Positions 47,792 through 56,852 of a stretch of 64,000 nucleotides of DNA are shown in pieces; within the stretch, counting starts at the first letter, position 1, and the number at the start of each line of letters is the position of its first letter. Position numbers and translations under genes: made by a program. Where the stretch lies: the IMG/VR virus record IMGVR_UViG_3300044801_000208, positions 33,809 to 97,808 of that record; one strand, given 5' to 3'. Under the pieces are notes generated by a model. It ran no database searches. It saw nothing but the letters and a program-made list of their open reading frames with translations, and had not been told where the DNA came from. Origin of the DNA: a virus.

Positions 47792-48574
47792 ATGGGAACG
47801 ATGCTAGACACGGAATATCCAAGCGTAGTCCTGCTCCTAGAGAAGAAATCCCCGCCTAAGAACAATGTTCTTGTGGGGGACGATCCCGCCCAGATCAGAT
47901 TTGCTGAGCAGTTTCTTAGCGCGACGCACATGCGCAGGATTGAGTGCCAGGCGGTCAAGTCTGTCTCTGACATTGACCTTCAGGGACAAGAGGAGCCTTT
48001 GCTTTACCAGGTAGACTACAGCAGCCTCCTTGACCTATCGCCGAGGACGGCGAGGAAGACCGGAATCTGGTCGCTGGACCTGATCAAGCCCGGCAGCGCG
48101 GGCATGAACGCGATCGTGCGGTTCGCCGCCGAGCTACTCGGGATGGAGAAGCCCGACAAGGCGACGGTGCAGCGCGTGGCCGACGAGGTCGCGGACGGAA
48201 TGTACGACATCAGGGCGGGGATATGGGACGCGGCGTGGATGCTGTCCGGCCCGCTCCCGGAGAAGGCGAAGTGGATGCGCCCGTGGGAGAACTGGCTGCT
48301 GTGGCTGCCGAAGGGCGTCGACCCGCGCTACAGGCTGAACGCCCTGTACTGGGAGATGGTCGAGTGGGTGTTCGCCCAGACGGGCGACGACAGGGGCTTC
48401 AAGAGGGCGAAGGGTGCCTCCAAGTTCAACCCGAGGACCTTCCAGAAGCTCTCCGCCCTCCAACTGCCTAAGGACAAGGTTTTCAACAGCTTGCTGGAGC
48501 TGTCCGCGTGGCGGGAGAGGCACTACGACCCCTACGTCTGCGCCCTCAAAATCACGAAAATCTGGCAACCGTAG
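47792..48574 (+). CDS. Protein of unknown function with recoded 5' third
   Basis: 260 residues, MGTMLDTEYPSVVLLLEKKS and so on; mostly helical C-terminal part. Codons up to about 48010 are AT-rich (GTT CTT GTG; AGA TTT GCT GAG CAG TTT CTT) and then change abruptly to the GC-rich style (AGG ACG GCG AGG AAG ACC). This is the longest recoded tract in the window. Function unknown. Confidence 0.55.
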   Translation: MGTMLDTEYPSVVLLLEKKSPPKNNVLVGDDPAQIRFAEQFLSATHMRRIECQAVKSVSDIDLQGQEEPLLYQVDYSSLLDLSPRTARKTGIWSLDLIKPGSAGMNAIVRFAAELLGMEKPDKATVQRVADEVADGMYDIRAGIWDAAWMLSGPLPEKAKWMRPWENWLLWLPKGVDPRYRLNALYWEMVEWVFAQTGDDRGFKRAKGASKFNPRTFQKLSALQLPKDKVFNSLLELSAWRERHYDPYVCALKITKIWQP

Positions 48575-48615
48575 TATCATAGAACTCACGGGGACACATC
48601 CCCGAGGAGAAAACA

Positions 48616-49215
48616 ATGAAACTAAGCCTCATCACTTCGACACTCGTGGCGATCGTCCTCATGGTCGGTTCCGCGTTTGCTCAGAACGGCGCGATCGCCC
48701 CTTACGTCCAGGGAACGATCACGACCGCACCCGGCAGCGCGGCTACTGGCGCTAGCTACTCAATCGGCGCTGGCGTGGAGTCCAGCACCAAGCACCTGCT
48801 GCTCGACGCCAACGGCCTGTTCAACACGGCCAAGGTCACGTCCGGCACGGGCAACGGATACAACGGCACCATCACGGCGCAGGGCTACTACAAGCTCTTC
48901 GGCCACGTCCTCGCGGGCGGCGGCGCTGACGTCGTGATCAACACCAACGGCTTCACGTTCGGAAACTTCGTCTCGACGGCTCGCACCTCCGCGAACCCGT
49001 TCGTCGGCGGCGGTGTCCAGGCGGGGCGTCTGCGCTCCATCCTGACCTACCAGCTCCCCGGCAAGGACGCGGTCCCGGGCCAGAGGCTCTTCGTCCTCAG
49101 CAACGAGCTCCAGGTCACCAAGCACGTCCGCGTCACGGTGCCCGTCCAGGCCAACTCCCTGGCGGGGAAGTACACCGCGACCTCGGTCGGCGGCGGCCTC
49201 AAGTTCGTGTTCTAA
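48616..49215 (+). CDS. Outer-membrane beta-barrel-like protein
   Basis: 199 residues with a Sec signal peptide (MKLSLITSTLVAIVLMVGSA/FAQ). Alternating Gly/aromatic strands (APYVQGTITTAPGSAATGAS, YYKLFGHVLAGGGADVVINT) lead to a C-terminal GGGLKFVF ending in Phe, as in barrel proteins recognised by BAM. May alter host surface or block receptors, which is inference. Followed by a strong terminator. Confidence 0.65.
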   Translation: MKLSLITSTLVAIVLMVGSAFAQNGAIAPYVQGTITTAPGSAATGASYSIGAGVESSTKHLLLDANGLFNTAKVTSGTGNGYNGTITAQGYYKLFGHVLAGGGADVVINTNGFTFGNFVSTARTSANPFVGGGVQAGRLRSILTYQLPGKDAVPGQRLFVLSNELQVTKHVRVTVPVQANSLAGKYTATSVGGGLKFVF

Positions 49216-49240
49216 CAGAAAGCCAGCGGTTCCCCACAGA

Positions 49241-49268
49241 AGCCCCGATCGCTCGGGGCTTTTGCTTT
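49241..49268 (+). terminator. Rho-independent terminator
   Basis: AGCCCCGA/TCGGGGCT stem with a short loop, then TTTTGCTTTT. Confidence 0.85.
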
Positions 49269-49292
49269 TGCCTACGTTTCCGCCCAAACGGA

Positions 49293-49299
49293 GTATTAG
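49293..49299 (+). promoter_or_regulatory. GTATTAG promoter-like motif
   Basis: Lies between the terminator and the HU-like gene, where a new promoter is required. Confidence 0.4.
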
Positions 49300-49323
49300 G
49301 GAGAGCAGAGGGAACAGCAGACA

Positions 49324-49662
49324 ATGTCCACAGGCAAATCCAAGGCTGGCCGCGAGGAGCTAACGCAGCGCGTCCAGCAAGCTCTCGCCCTGACCACGAA
49401 GAAGGAAGCCGAGCACGTCATCGACACGGTGATCAAGGCCCTCGAAGAGACCCTCCTCAACAACCTCCCGACCGACAAGTTCTCGCTCAAGCTCAACTCG
49501 TTCGGGAAATTCACGGTGCGCCACAAACCGGGTATTTATAGGAAGATTCCCTTCACGGGAGAGACGAAGATGACAAGCGCCAAGCGCAAGGTCAAGTTCG
49601 TGACCCTCGGGGGACTAAGGCAGGCTGAAGTAGTCAAGGCTCAGGCCCAGGAGAAAAAGTAA
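49324..49662 (+). CDS. HU/IHF-family DNA-bending protein
   Basis: 112 residues. TQRVQQALALTTKKEAEHVI is the helical dimer part; FSLKLNSFGKFTVRHKPGIY and RKIPFTGET are the HU core and arm start, with KRKVKFV at the end of the arm. Organises DNA for replication or packaging. First gene of a new transcription unit with the ssDNA-binding-like gene. Confidence 0.85.
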   Translation: MSTGKSKAGREELTQRVQQALALTTKKEAEHVIDTVIKALEETLLNNLPTDKFSLKLNSFGKFTVRHKPGIYRKIPFTGETKMTSAKRKVKFVTLGGLRQAEVVKAQAQEKK

Positions 49663-49664
49663 AC

Positions 49665-50576
49665 ATGGCAAACGCAGGATTCCAGACGTTCGACGACGAG
49701 CTCGACGCGGTACCGACCCCGGCGGCGCAGCCGCAGCAGCAGGCACGCCCGGCGCAGACCGCGACGGCCGCAGCCCCAGCCCAGCACGCGGCTCACGCTG
49801 CACACAGCGCCAAGGCCACGACCGCAGCGGCGGCAGTGGCGGAGGAGGACGAGGCCCCGGCGGCGAAGGTGGCCGACAACGAGAACCTCGACACCGACTT
49901 CGACGACAAGCGGGTGTACGACCGCCCAGGGCAGCTCAACCAGTGCCGCCCCGAGAAGGGCAAGGCCGCACGCTTCAGCTTCATCCCCAAGGAGTGGATC
50001 GCGCCCCAGACGGCCAAGTCCCATTTCCTTGAGACGGGCACCGGGAAGGACGCCAAGAAGATCAGGGCACGCTGCCTGACGCCGATGGGCGCGGACGCGG
50101 ACCCGCAGTACTGCTGCGTATCCCTTGACGAGGACGGAGAGGTGAGCGTCGTCGGGCTGGTAGTCCGCTACACGAACGCCGACCCCGTGACGGGCAAGTA
50201 CGAGAAGGACGCCCAGGGCAACTTCCCCCCGATCGAGTTCGCCATCGAGTTCGTCCGCCTGTCCCAGTTCAACATGCGCCAGATCAAGAAGCTGCCGGAC
50301 GAGGACAAGACCCCGTTCGACATCGACCTGGTCATGACGCACGCGGACAGGGCCTTCGGCTACGAGTTCAACAGGAAGTCCAACGTGCCGCGCTGGACGC
50401 TGGACCCGGCGGTCGCGGCGGCGGTCAAGGCGGCAGCCCAGAGGTTCATCAAGGACGGCGGCAAGGTCCTTCGCGCGAAGCTCGGCCAGAAGCTCAACGA
50501 GATCGAGTGGAAGGCGCTGCTCTCCGGCAAGAAGGTCGGCGGAGAAAGTAAAATTGAAAATGTAGATGAGCTGTAG
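49665..50576 (+). CDS. Probable ssDNA-binding protein
   Basis: 303 residues. A Gln/Ala-rich N-terminal tail (about 65 residues) precedes a mixed beta core (KGKAARFSFIPKEWIAPQTA, RARCLTPMGADADPQYCCVS, VGLVVRYTNADPVTGKY) and an acidic C-terminus ending IENVDEL. The 3-nt gap to HU suggests co-expression. The last codons (GGA GAA AGT AAA ATT GAA AAT GTA GAT) are AT-rich beside the HEG. Assignment is by composition and context. Confidence 0.5.
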   Translation: MANAGFQTFDDELDAVPTPAAQPQQQARPAQTATAAAPAQHAAHAAHSAKATTAAAAVAEEDEAPAAKVADNENLDTDFDDKRVYDRPGQLNQCRPEKGKAARFSFIPKEWIAPQTAKSHFLETGTGKDAKKIRARCLTPMGADADPQYCCVSLDEDGEVSVVGLVVRYTNADPVTGKYEKDAQGNFPPIEFAIEFVRLSQFNMRQIKKLPDEDKTPFDIDLVMTHADRAFGYEFNRKSNVPRWTLDPAVAAAVKAAAQRFIKDGGKVLRAKLGQKLNEIEWKALLSGKKVGGESKIENVDEL

Positions 50577-50622
50577 CATCGAGTTGTGTTTCAAAATACA
50601 GTTCAGTAAATATCTTAACTAC

Positions 50623-50649
50623 AGACCCCCTGAAATAGGGGGTCTTTTT
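50623..50649 (+). terminator. Terminator whose 3' arm contains the SD of the next HEG
   Basis: A 9-bp perfect stem AGACCCCCT/AGGGGGTCT plus TTTTT. The AGGGGG of the 3' arm lies 8-13 nt before the HEG ATG at 50650, so folding both terminates and hides the ribosome site. Confidence 0.75.
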
Positions 50650-51309
50650 ATGGGCAGAGGGAGTTATGAAAGAACCGAAAAAGTTAGGAAAAAACAACGC
50701 AAAGCAATGCTTCAACGCAAACAGCAAGGACTTCAACCTAGGGGGTGGAAGTGGTCTGACGAGTCTAAGCTGAAGGCGTCAACCGCACAGAAAAAACGGC
50801 TAAAAAACCCAGAAGCTAATCCATTTTATGGCAAACATCATTCTGAAATTTCCAAAACCAAAATCAGTAAAGCGAGAACAGGGCTAGATTTGACCCCAGT
50901 AGAAAGAAAACTGCGAAAAAAGCAACATACGACGGAGTGGGTAGCCTCCCATCCAGAACAGATTAAAGTTTATGATCAAAGAGCATTAAAACCACGAGCT
51001 TTGGCCAATCGTAAACGTCGGCGTGAACTTCGCCACAACGTTATTGTACAATTTGGGGGGAAATGTGCTTCTTCTGGTTGCCGTTGGTTAAACCAAGACG
51101 ATTCGTTGGGTTGTGCTGATGAAAGATTGTTGCAGCTTGACCATGTGAACGGGGGCGGAACAAAAGAACGGAACAGTATGGGTTGGGAAGCTATGTGGAA
51201 AAAGGCCCAGCAGGATATATCCGGGGCATACCAAATTCTTTGTTCCAACTGTAATTGGCTGAAAGCACACAAAGACGGGGCATTTGGTATTAAGTACGGG
51301 GAGGAATGA
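50650..51309 (+). CDS. HNH homing endonuclease with NUMOD3-like repeat
   Basis: 219 residues from MGRGSYERTEKVRKKQRKAM. NPFYGKHHSEISKTKISKAR is a NUMOD3 DNA-binding motif. The nuclease core reads GGKCASSGCRWLNQ, LLQLDHVNGGGTKE, then YQILCSNCNWLKAH. AT-rich. Flanked by the recoded end of the ssDNA-binding gene and the recoded start of the exonuclease gene, whose frame it overlaps by 26 nt. Confidence 0.85.
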   Translation: MGRGSYERTEKVRKKQRKAMLQRKQQGLQPRGWKWSDESKLKASTAQKKRLKNPEANPFYGKHHSEISKTKISKARTGLDLTPVERKLRKKQHTTEWVASHPEQIKVYDQRALKPRALANRKRRRELRHNVIVQFGGKCASSGCRWLNQDDSLGCADERLLQLDHVNGGGTKERNSMGWEAMWKKAQQDISGAYQILCSNCNWLKAHKDGAFGIKYGEE

Positions 51310-52054
51310 TTTTACGCTTATACTCGGAATTGATCTGGAGACGACTGGCCTCCAGATTGAGACCATCGGCGTCACGGAAATAGGGATGGTTGTTTGGGAC
51401 ACGGACCTCCGCGCCCCCATCAAGTTGTTCGGCACCCTCGTGGACCCCGGCCCGGGCGTGATCTGGGAGCCAGGCGTGGAGAAGATCAACCACCTCACCC
51501 CGGAGCTGTGCTCCAAGTGGGGCATGGCCGAGGACAAGGCCCTGCGCTACGTCCTCTCCTGGTACGGCAGCGCCGACGTGGCCTGCGCCCACAACGGCAC
51601 GGTGTTCGACCGCCCCGTCCTGGACGCGTGGGCCGCCAGGCACGGCCTCGACTCCCAGCCCTCCAAGATATGGATCGACACCAAGGCGGACCTGGAGGTG
51701 CCCGAGCGCAACAGCACTAGGCTGACCTACATGGCGGCCGACCACGCCTTCCTCAACCCCTTCCCGCACAGGGCGATGTTCGACGTGATGACGATGCTGA
51801 AGATTCTGGACAACTACGACATCGGCAAGGTCATGGAGCTCGCCAAGAGCCCGACCGTCACGGTCAAGGCCATCGTGTCCTTCGACCAGAAGGACCTGGC
51901 CCGAAACAGGGGCTACCACGCGCAGTACGAGACGAACCGGGACGGCTCGCGGGGCAAGTTCAAGCACTGGTCCATGTCCGTCAAGGCCATCAAGCTGGAC
52001 CAGGTCCGCGAGGCGGCCAAGGCGGCGGGGTTCGACGTCGAGGTCATCGGATAG
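51284..52054 (+). CDS. DnaQ-like DEDD 3'-5' exonuclease
   Basis: 256 residues, probable TTG start at 51284. Exo I ILGIDLETTGL, Exo II VACAHNGTVFDRPVLD, Exo III HRAMFDVMTMLKI with the H-x4-D pattern. A proofreading or end-trimming nuclease. The first about 30 codons (CTT ATA CTC GGA ATT GAT) are AT-rich. No in-frame start follows the GGGGAGGA site, so the start is uncertain. Confidence 0.8.
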   Translation: MVLSTGRNDFTLILGIDLETTGLQIETIGVTEIGMVVWDTDLRAPIKLFGTLVDPGPGVIWEPGVEKINHLTPELCSKWGMAEDKALRYVLSWYGSADVACAHNGTVFDRPVLDAWAARHGLDSQPSKIWIDTKADLEVPERNSTRLTYMAADHAFLNPFPHRAMFDVMTMLKILDNYDIGKVMELAKSPTVTVKAIVSFDQKDLARNRGYHAQYETNRDGSRGKFKHWSMSVKAIKLDQVREAAKAAGFDVEVIG

Positions 52055-52155
52055 TCGAATTTGCGCTATTCGAGGAAAAAATGCGACTACGAGTCCCGGA
52101 AGTAGTATTGTAGATCAATCACTGTCCGCAGTGGCCCGATCCACATGGGGGACTA

Positions 52156-53643
52156 ATGCAGTTCAAACGCCTTCTCGCCGCAGCCCTGCTCGTCATTTCC
52201 GGACTAGCTTCCGGCCAAACACAAGCGCCCGCGAAAGCGCAGACCTTGCCGTTCTTCTTCCCGCCGGGCTTCCACCAGACCTCCGACCCCATCAGGCAGC
52301 GTGAGGAGTACGTCCGTTGGCTCAATAGCACCTGGAACTGCAACCAGGGGAACCCGAACGGCATGGGCGCGACCATCCCAGGCAGCGACTCCATCGCCGT
52401 GCAGACCGACGTCGTGAGCACCGACAGCGTCACCGAGAACCCCGCGAAGATGAAGATGGTCTTCGACCACTACATCCGCGTAAACGGGCGCATCCGCTAC
52501 TCCGACCTCTGCCACACCGAGTTCATCACCGACGAGCAGTTCGCGGTCGTGCAGGCGGGCCTCCAGAAGCAGGCCGTCGACGCCGCGCAGCGGGACTACG
52601 AGTTCTACACCGTCATCTACGAGAAGTCGATAGAGGCCAGGGCGGCCAAACTGGGCATCAAGAAGGAAGAGCTCGTCAAGGAGCTGGACGAGAAGGTCCC
52701 GGGCAGCCCCACGGTCACCTGGCGCGAGGTCCACAGGATACCGAAGCCGATGCACCCCTCTGACTTCGTCCCCCGCGAGCTGCACCTCGGGTTCAACCCG
52801 CCCCTCGGCGGCATCCTGGGCGTCACGTGGCTCAACACGGGCGTCATCTACTACAACCCCGACGCCTGGATCACCGATTACCTCAACGGCATCCCGAAGG
52901 TCATGCAGCACGAGGAGGTACACGGCAACATCAACATCCAGAAGTGGCCCCTGTCCGAGGCGTTCGACGTGGAGCTGATCGCGTCCATCCCGGAGATGCT
53001 GTACCCCGAGAACCAGACGGACTACCCGTCCCACGGCTACGCCGCGCCCATCCGCGAGCTGGCACAGATATACTTCGGCATGGACTGGGACGAGATGCGG
53101 AAGCAGATCGTCAAGTTCGACTACGCCGGGAACATCGTCTACGACGACGAGAAATACCTCTACTACTACAAGCAGATCGACCAGATCAAGGCGGAGATGC
53201 TCCGGTTCTTCATGGACGTGACCATCCCCGAGTTCGAGTCCGACCCGATCGGCTGGGGCGCGATCAACGACATACGCGGCGACAACAACACCGTCTTCCG
53301 CGTCACGATGGCCGACCACTACCAGATATGCTCCCTCGGCGGCTGCGCGAAGTCGCAGCAGTGGCTTGAGGAGAACAAGGACGCCATCAACGAGATCGCC
53401 AAGAAGGCGTTCGAGGCGGGGCTCGGCAAGAACCGCAGCGGCGGAAACTTCAAGGACGTGACGCCGTGGATGCGGGCGCAGTACGACAGGCTGTTCACCT
53501 CCTCGGAGCAGGCGCAGATCGAGAAGTACTTCGCCGCGCACCCGGAGCAGCTGGACAACCTCCGCAAGATGAGCCCGGCCGAGGCCGTGATGTTCATGCA
53601 GAGGTTCAAGACGGGCGCGGCCCAGGGGGTAACGGTACGGTGA
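52156..53643 (+). CDS. Secreted zinc-metallopeptidase-like protein
   Basis: 495 residues with a Sec signal peptide (MQFKRLLAAALLVISGLASG). VMQHEEVHGNINIQKWPLSE contains the HExxH motif, and FDVELIASIPEM offers a third ligand Glu about 20 residues later. The protein is probably periplasmic or released. It overlaps the following lipoprotein gene (GTGA), so the two are likely partners. Unusual cargo for a phage. Confidence 0.65.
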   Translation: MQFKRLLAAALLVISGLASGQTQAPAKAQTLPFFFPPGFHQTSDPIRQREEYVRWLNSTWNCNQGNPNGMGATIPGSDSIAVQTDVVSTDSVTENPAKMKMVFDHYIRVNGRIRYSDLCHTEFITDEQFAVVQAGLQKQAVDAAQRDYEFYTVIYEKSIEARAAKLGIKKEELVKELDEKVPGSPTVTWREVHRIPKPMHPSDFVPRELHLGFNPPLGGILGVTWLNTGVIYYNPDAWITDYLNGIPKVMQHEEVHGNINIQKWPLSEAFDVELIASIPEMLYPENQTDYPSHGYAAPIRELAQIYFGMDWDEMRKQIVKFDYAGNIVYDDEKYLYYYKQIDQIKAEMLRFFMDVTIPEFESDPIGWGAINDIRGDNNTVFRVTMADHYQICSLGGCAKSQQWLEENKDAINEIAKKAFEAGLGKNRSGGNFKDVTPWMRAQYDRLFTSSEQAQIEKYFAAHPEQLDNLRKMSPAEAVMFMQRFKTGAAQGVTVR

Positions 53644-55283
53644 AAAAGTCATTGCAGGCAGCAGCTCTAATTCTCGCGCTCGGTCTTGCGACCGCGTGCG
53701 CACCGCCGTACCGCCAGACCTTCAACGACGAGGGCAAGGCCCGGGGCTGGACGCAGAAGCAGACCGACGCCGCCTTCGCCTACGCCGACCGCACGTTCTG
53801 GTCCCGCGAGGCCGGTGAGAACAAGTACGTCATCAGCTTCGGCAAGGTTCCCACGGCCAAGGTGCGCGAGCAGCTTGAGGGCGTGCTCAAGGACCTGGAC
53901 GCCGGGCTGGACCCGAAGAACGCCGAGATGAAGCAGTACCTCGACACCTTCGGCCTCCGCAAGGACCTGGAGCATGACGAGGAGGTGGCGCAGGCCATCT
54001 ACGACCGCGTCCGCGCCTCCGAGCTACAGGGGCAGTTCTCCCAGATGATGGGCGACACCCCGCAGTACGGCATCGAGGCGGAGCTGTCCCAGGGCTACAA
54101 CATCCGCAAGATTTACGTGAACAAGCAGCTAGCCGACGCGTTCCCCTTCACCTCCGAGCAGGTCGAGGCGGCGAAGAAGAGCGGCACCCTGAAGCAGATC
54201 GCCCAGGTCACCCTGGACGAGTCCGTGCAGTACGACCACAAGGACCCGAACCCCAAGAACCCCGACGACGCGAACGACTTCGTCTGGAAGGGGCGCAGCC
54301 AGAAGGTCATCCTGACGGAGTACAAAATCGTCGACGTGGACAAGCCCCTGGACAACAAGGGCGACTACATCGAGGGCTACCGCGTGATCGACGGCAAGCA
54401 GGAGAGCCGCCCCGCGATCAAGGTGTTCTTCCCGACCAGCGGGAGCATGGCCGTGCTGCTCGTCGACACCGACGAGGAGGGCCAGCCCGGCTTCGGCATC
54501 CCGAACATCATCGAGCAGATCAGCGACACGACCAACGTGCAGGAGCTCATCGCCGACGGCAACCTGCTGAACAGCCTCTTCGACAAGAAGGAGGCCAAGA
54601 AGAACCGCGTGGTCGAGCAGGCGCAGCTCTTCAAGATCGAGATCGTGCCGATCGGCGGCAAGGTCGACGAGTGGCAGAAGTCCCCCGACGCGTCGGGCTG
54701 GATCGTGCCGTTCAAGTACGCCACGGAGCGCGGCGACAACTACAACGTCCGCATCCACTACAAGAAGCCGAGCTTCGACCCGGAGACCGCCTCCACGCAC
54801 CACAGCGAGTACATGGAGATTGAGTACGTCGAGAAGGAGTACACCAAGAGCGGCGAGCGGTACGAGGCGTCCAACGGCAAGGTCATCGGGTACTACCGCC
54901 CGCGCAAGGACTTCTCCGGGCCCGTCAAGGGCATGGTCCAGTTCGAGTCGGACACCAAGGAAGTGCGCTTCGAGTACGCGGACGGCTCCGTCATCGACGG
55001 CTTCGTGACCCCCGGCAAGAACAAGTTCGTGGAGGACGAGCCGTACGCCAAGTCCTACAACGAGGGCCAGAAGCGTTGGTGGATAGAGAGGTCCGAGGGC
55101 AGCAAGGTCTACGACAAGCGCAGGTCCGTCGGGCAGCCCAAGGAAGAGACCGGGGAGTACCGCGAAGAGGACATGAACGACACCGTCCGCTCCGAGGCCG
55201 GGGCCTACAGCAGGAACCCGGAGTACCGCAAACCGCAGGCCAAGCGGGGGCCGGACCAAGCCCCTAACGGCAGCAAGCAGTAA
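53640..55283 (+). CDS. Lipoprotein of unknown function
   Basis: 547 residues, GTG start. Signal peptide with lipobox (LGLATAC/APP). Several beta-rich repeats, for example YVISFGKVPTAKVREQLEGV and GWIVPFKYATERGDNYNVRI, then a charged, disordered tail. Coupled to the metallopeptidase gene, so they may form an envelope complex. Confidence 0.6.
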   Translation: MKKSLQAAALILALGLATACAPPYRQTFNDEGKARGWTQKQTDAAFAYADRTFWSREAGENKYVISFGKVPTAKVREQLEGVLKDLDAGLDPKNAEMKQYLDTFGLRKDLEHDEEVAQAIYDRVRASELQGQFSQMMGDTPQYGIEAELSQGYNIRKIYVNKQLADAFPFTSEQVEAAKKSGTLKQIAQVTLDESVQYDHKDPNPKNPDDANDFVWKGRSQKVILTEYKIVDVDKPLDNKGDYIEGYRVIDGKQESRPAIKVFFPTSGSMAVLLVDTDEEGQPGFGIPNIIEQISDTTNVQELIADGNLLNSLFDKKEAKKNRVVEQAQLFKIEIVPIGGKVDEWQKSPDASGWIVPFKYATERGDNYNVRIHYKKPSFDPETASTHHSEYMEIEYVEKEYTKSGERYEASNGKVIGYYRPRKDFSGPVKGMVQFESDTKEVRFEYADGSVIDGFVTPGKNKFVEDEPYAKSYNEGQKRWWIERSEGSKVYDKRRSVGQPKEETGEYREEDMNDTVRSEAGAYSRNPEYRKPQAKRGPDQAPNGSKQ

Positions 55284-55302
55284 CCAGGCGATAAACTACC
55301 TA

Positions 55303-55334
55303 CGCATCCATAGGTAGAGACAACTATGGATGCG
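55303..55334 (+). promoter_or_regulatory. Hairpin covering the start codon and SD of the next HEG
   Basis: A perfect 11-bp inverted repeat CGCATCCATAG/CTATGGATGCG. The loop holds GTAGAGA and the 3' arm holds the ATG (55326-55328). An alternative CTACCTA/TAGGTAG stem overlaps its left arm, a possible switch. Confidence 0.65.
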
Positions 55335-55799
55335 AAGTGTCGGAACTGTAAGAACCCTCCGGAACCAGGCAGAGTCAGATGCGTCACCTGCGCGACAGCG
55401 AACCGTACGGGCACGCGACGCCTGATCAGAGACCGCAAGCAGAGCGGTCTGTGCATCACCTGTGGCGTTTCAGCTAGTTCAGGGAAAACCCGCTGTGCTG
55501 AGCATCTCAAGCAAGCCGTCGACGCGGCGAAGAAGTACAAGACCCTGTGCTTTAACGCATACGGTATGGTTTGTGCTTGCTGCCTTGTCGAGTTCGAAGA
55601 TACTTTCCTGACGCTCAACCACGTCAACAACGACGGCAGCGCCCACAGGAAAGAGATCAAGAGGGCGTCTATCTACAGGTGGGCGGCGAGCCACGGATTT
55701 CCTTCTACGCTCGAAACGAACTGCTGGAATTGCAACTGCGCGAAGATGGTGAACGGCGGCGTCTGCCCGCATCGAGCTAATCGTTTACCTGTCTCATAG
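55326..55799 (+). CDS. HNH homing endonuclease
   Basis: 157 residues. Three Cys pairs at the N-terminus (MDAKCRNCKNPPEPGRVRCV, LCITCGVS) precede GMVCACCLVEFEDTFLTLNH, then VNNDGSAHR, HGFPSTLETNCWNC. Same design as the HNH at 14615. Inserted between the lipoprotein and serine-protease genes. Confidence 0.8.
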   Translation: MDAKCRNCKNPPEPGRVRCVTCATANRTGTRRLIRDRKQSGLCITCGVSASSGKTRCAEHLKQAVDAAKKYKTLCFNAYGMVCACCLVEFEDTFLTLNHVNNDGSAHRKEIKRASIYRWAASHGFPSTLETNCWNCNCAKMVNGGVCPHRANRLPVS

Positions 55800-55829
55800 G
55801 CAAGGACTTTTCCTTCCCTGTGAGGCGCG

Positions 55830-56588
55830 ATGAAGTTTTTGGCCACGGCAGCCCTGCTCATATCCCTGCTCTTCCCCCTGAGCGCCTGCGCCGACTCCGC
55901 CCGCACCTCCGTTACGCAACAGCCTGACCCCAAGGCGGTTACAAGCACCTTCCTCACCGACTTCTACAAGGCCACGGTCGTCCTCTACCGCCAGAGCGGC
56001 GACGACGGCGCGCTCCAGCCGTCCTGCACCGCTACCTCAATCATGCGGGTCGACGGGGGCTACTTTTTCGTCACCGCCTCGCACTGCATCGACCCGGGGT
56101 ACGACTACTACGTCACCTCCGACGGGCAGACACCCAAGGTCTTCTGGCTGGTCGCCGCCGTGGACAAGGGCGACGCCGCCGAGGGCCTGGACTACGCGGT
56201 CCTGTACGTCCCCACTACGGAGGTGTTCCCCGTGATCCCGCTCGGCGCGGACCCGGAGAACCTCCTGGGTGAGCCCGTGGTGAGCGTGTCCGCCCCGCTA
56301 GGGATGGGCAAGCAGGTGCTAAGGGGCAGCATCACCAACCCGCAGGTGGAGCGTTCCGTGCTCGTGCGGGCCCACGGCAAGGTCGTGGGGAACTGGAAGG
56401 GCGCGATGCTCCTACAGATGCCCGGCGTCAACCCCGCGTCCAGCGGCTCGGCCGTCGGCTGCGCCAACCAGAAGGCCGTCTGCGGCATCATCGTGGGCGT
56501 GATCTCCACCGGCGTAGGGCAGGAGGCCGTCGCCCTCCCGATCAGCCGCCTGGCCGCCGAGCTCAAGTCCCACCTTCCCAAGAAGTAA
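55830..56588 (+). CDS. Trypsin-like serine protease, lipoprotein
   Basis: 252 residues. Lipobox LFPLSAC/AD. Catalytic triad readable: FFVTASHC (His), GLDYAVLYVP (Asp), NPASSGSAVGC (Ser in SGS). Chymotrypsin fold; likely periplasmic-facing or outer-membrane anchored. With the metallopeptidase and barrel protein it forms a set of envelope-directed cargo. Confidence 0.75.
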   Translation: MKFLATAALLISLLFPLSACADSARTSVTQQPDPKAVTSTFLTDFYKATVVLYRQSGDDGALQPSCTATSIMRVDGGYFFVTASHCIDPGYDYYVTSDGQTPKVFWLVAAVDKGDAAEGLDYAVLYVPTTEVFPVIPLGADPENLLGEPVVSVSAPLGMGKQVLRGSITNPQVERSVLVRAHGKVVGNWKGAMLLQMPGVNPASSGSAVGCANQKAVCGIIVGVISTGVGQEAVALPISRLAAELKSHLPKK

Positions 56589-56595
56589 GTATTAG
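56589..56595 (+). promoter_or_regulatory. GTATTAG promoter-like motif
   Basis: Overlaps the end of the protease gene, 6 nt before the next ATG. Confidence 0.3.
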
Positions 56596-56600
56596 ACAGC

Positions 56601-56852
56601 ATGTGCTGCGGTAACATCCCCAGGCTGTGCGAGTGCGGCTGCTCGGAGTACGACCACGACGAACCAGCCATCGAGGACAAGGCCTTCTACGTCCACTTCG
56701 GCGGCACCCAGCCGTCAAGGGGGAAGTGCAACGGCCAGCACCTCGCGGGCCTGATCGAGGGCCACATCCCCGACTTCCAGCCCTGCCCGTGCCAAAAATT
56801 CAAGGACATCTTCGAGCCGGTCGCGATCTCTATGCAGTCCCACCTGAACTAA
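56601..56852 (+). CDS. Small Cys-rich protein
   Basis: 83 residues. MCCGNIPRLCECGCSEYDHD, then GKCNGQH and FQPCPCQKF: nine Cys in pairs suggest one or two zinc sites. Overlaps the 3' end of the convergent GIY-YIG gene by 23 nt. No family recognised. Confidence 0.55.
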   Translation: MCCGNIPRLCECGCSEYDHDEPAIEDKAFYVHFGGTQPSRGKCNGQHLAGLIEGHIPDFQPCPCQKFKDIFEPVAISMQSHLN

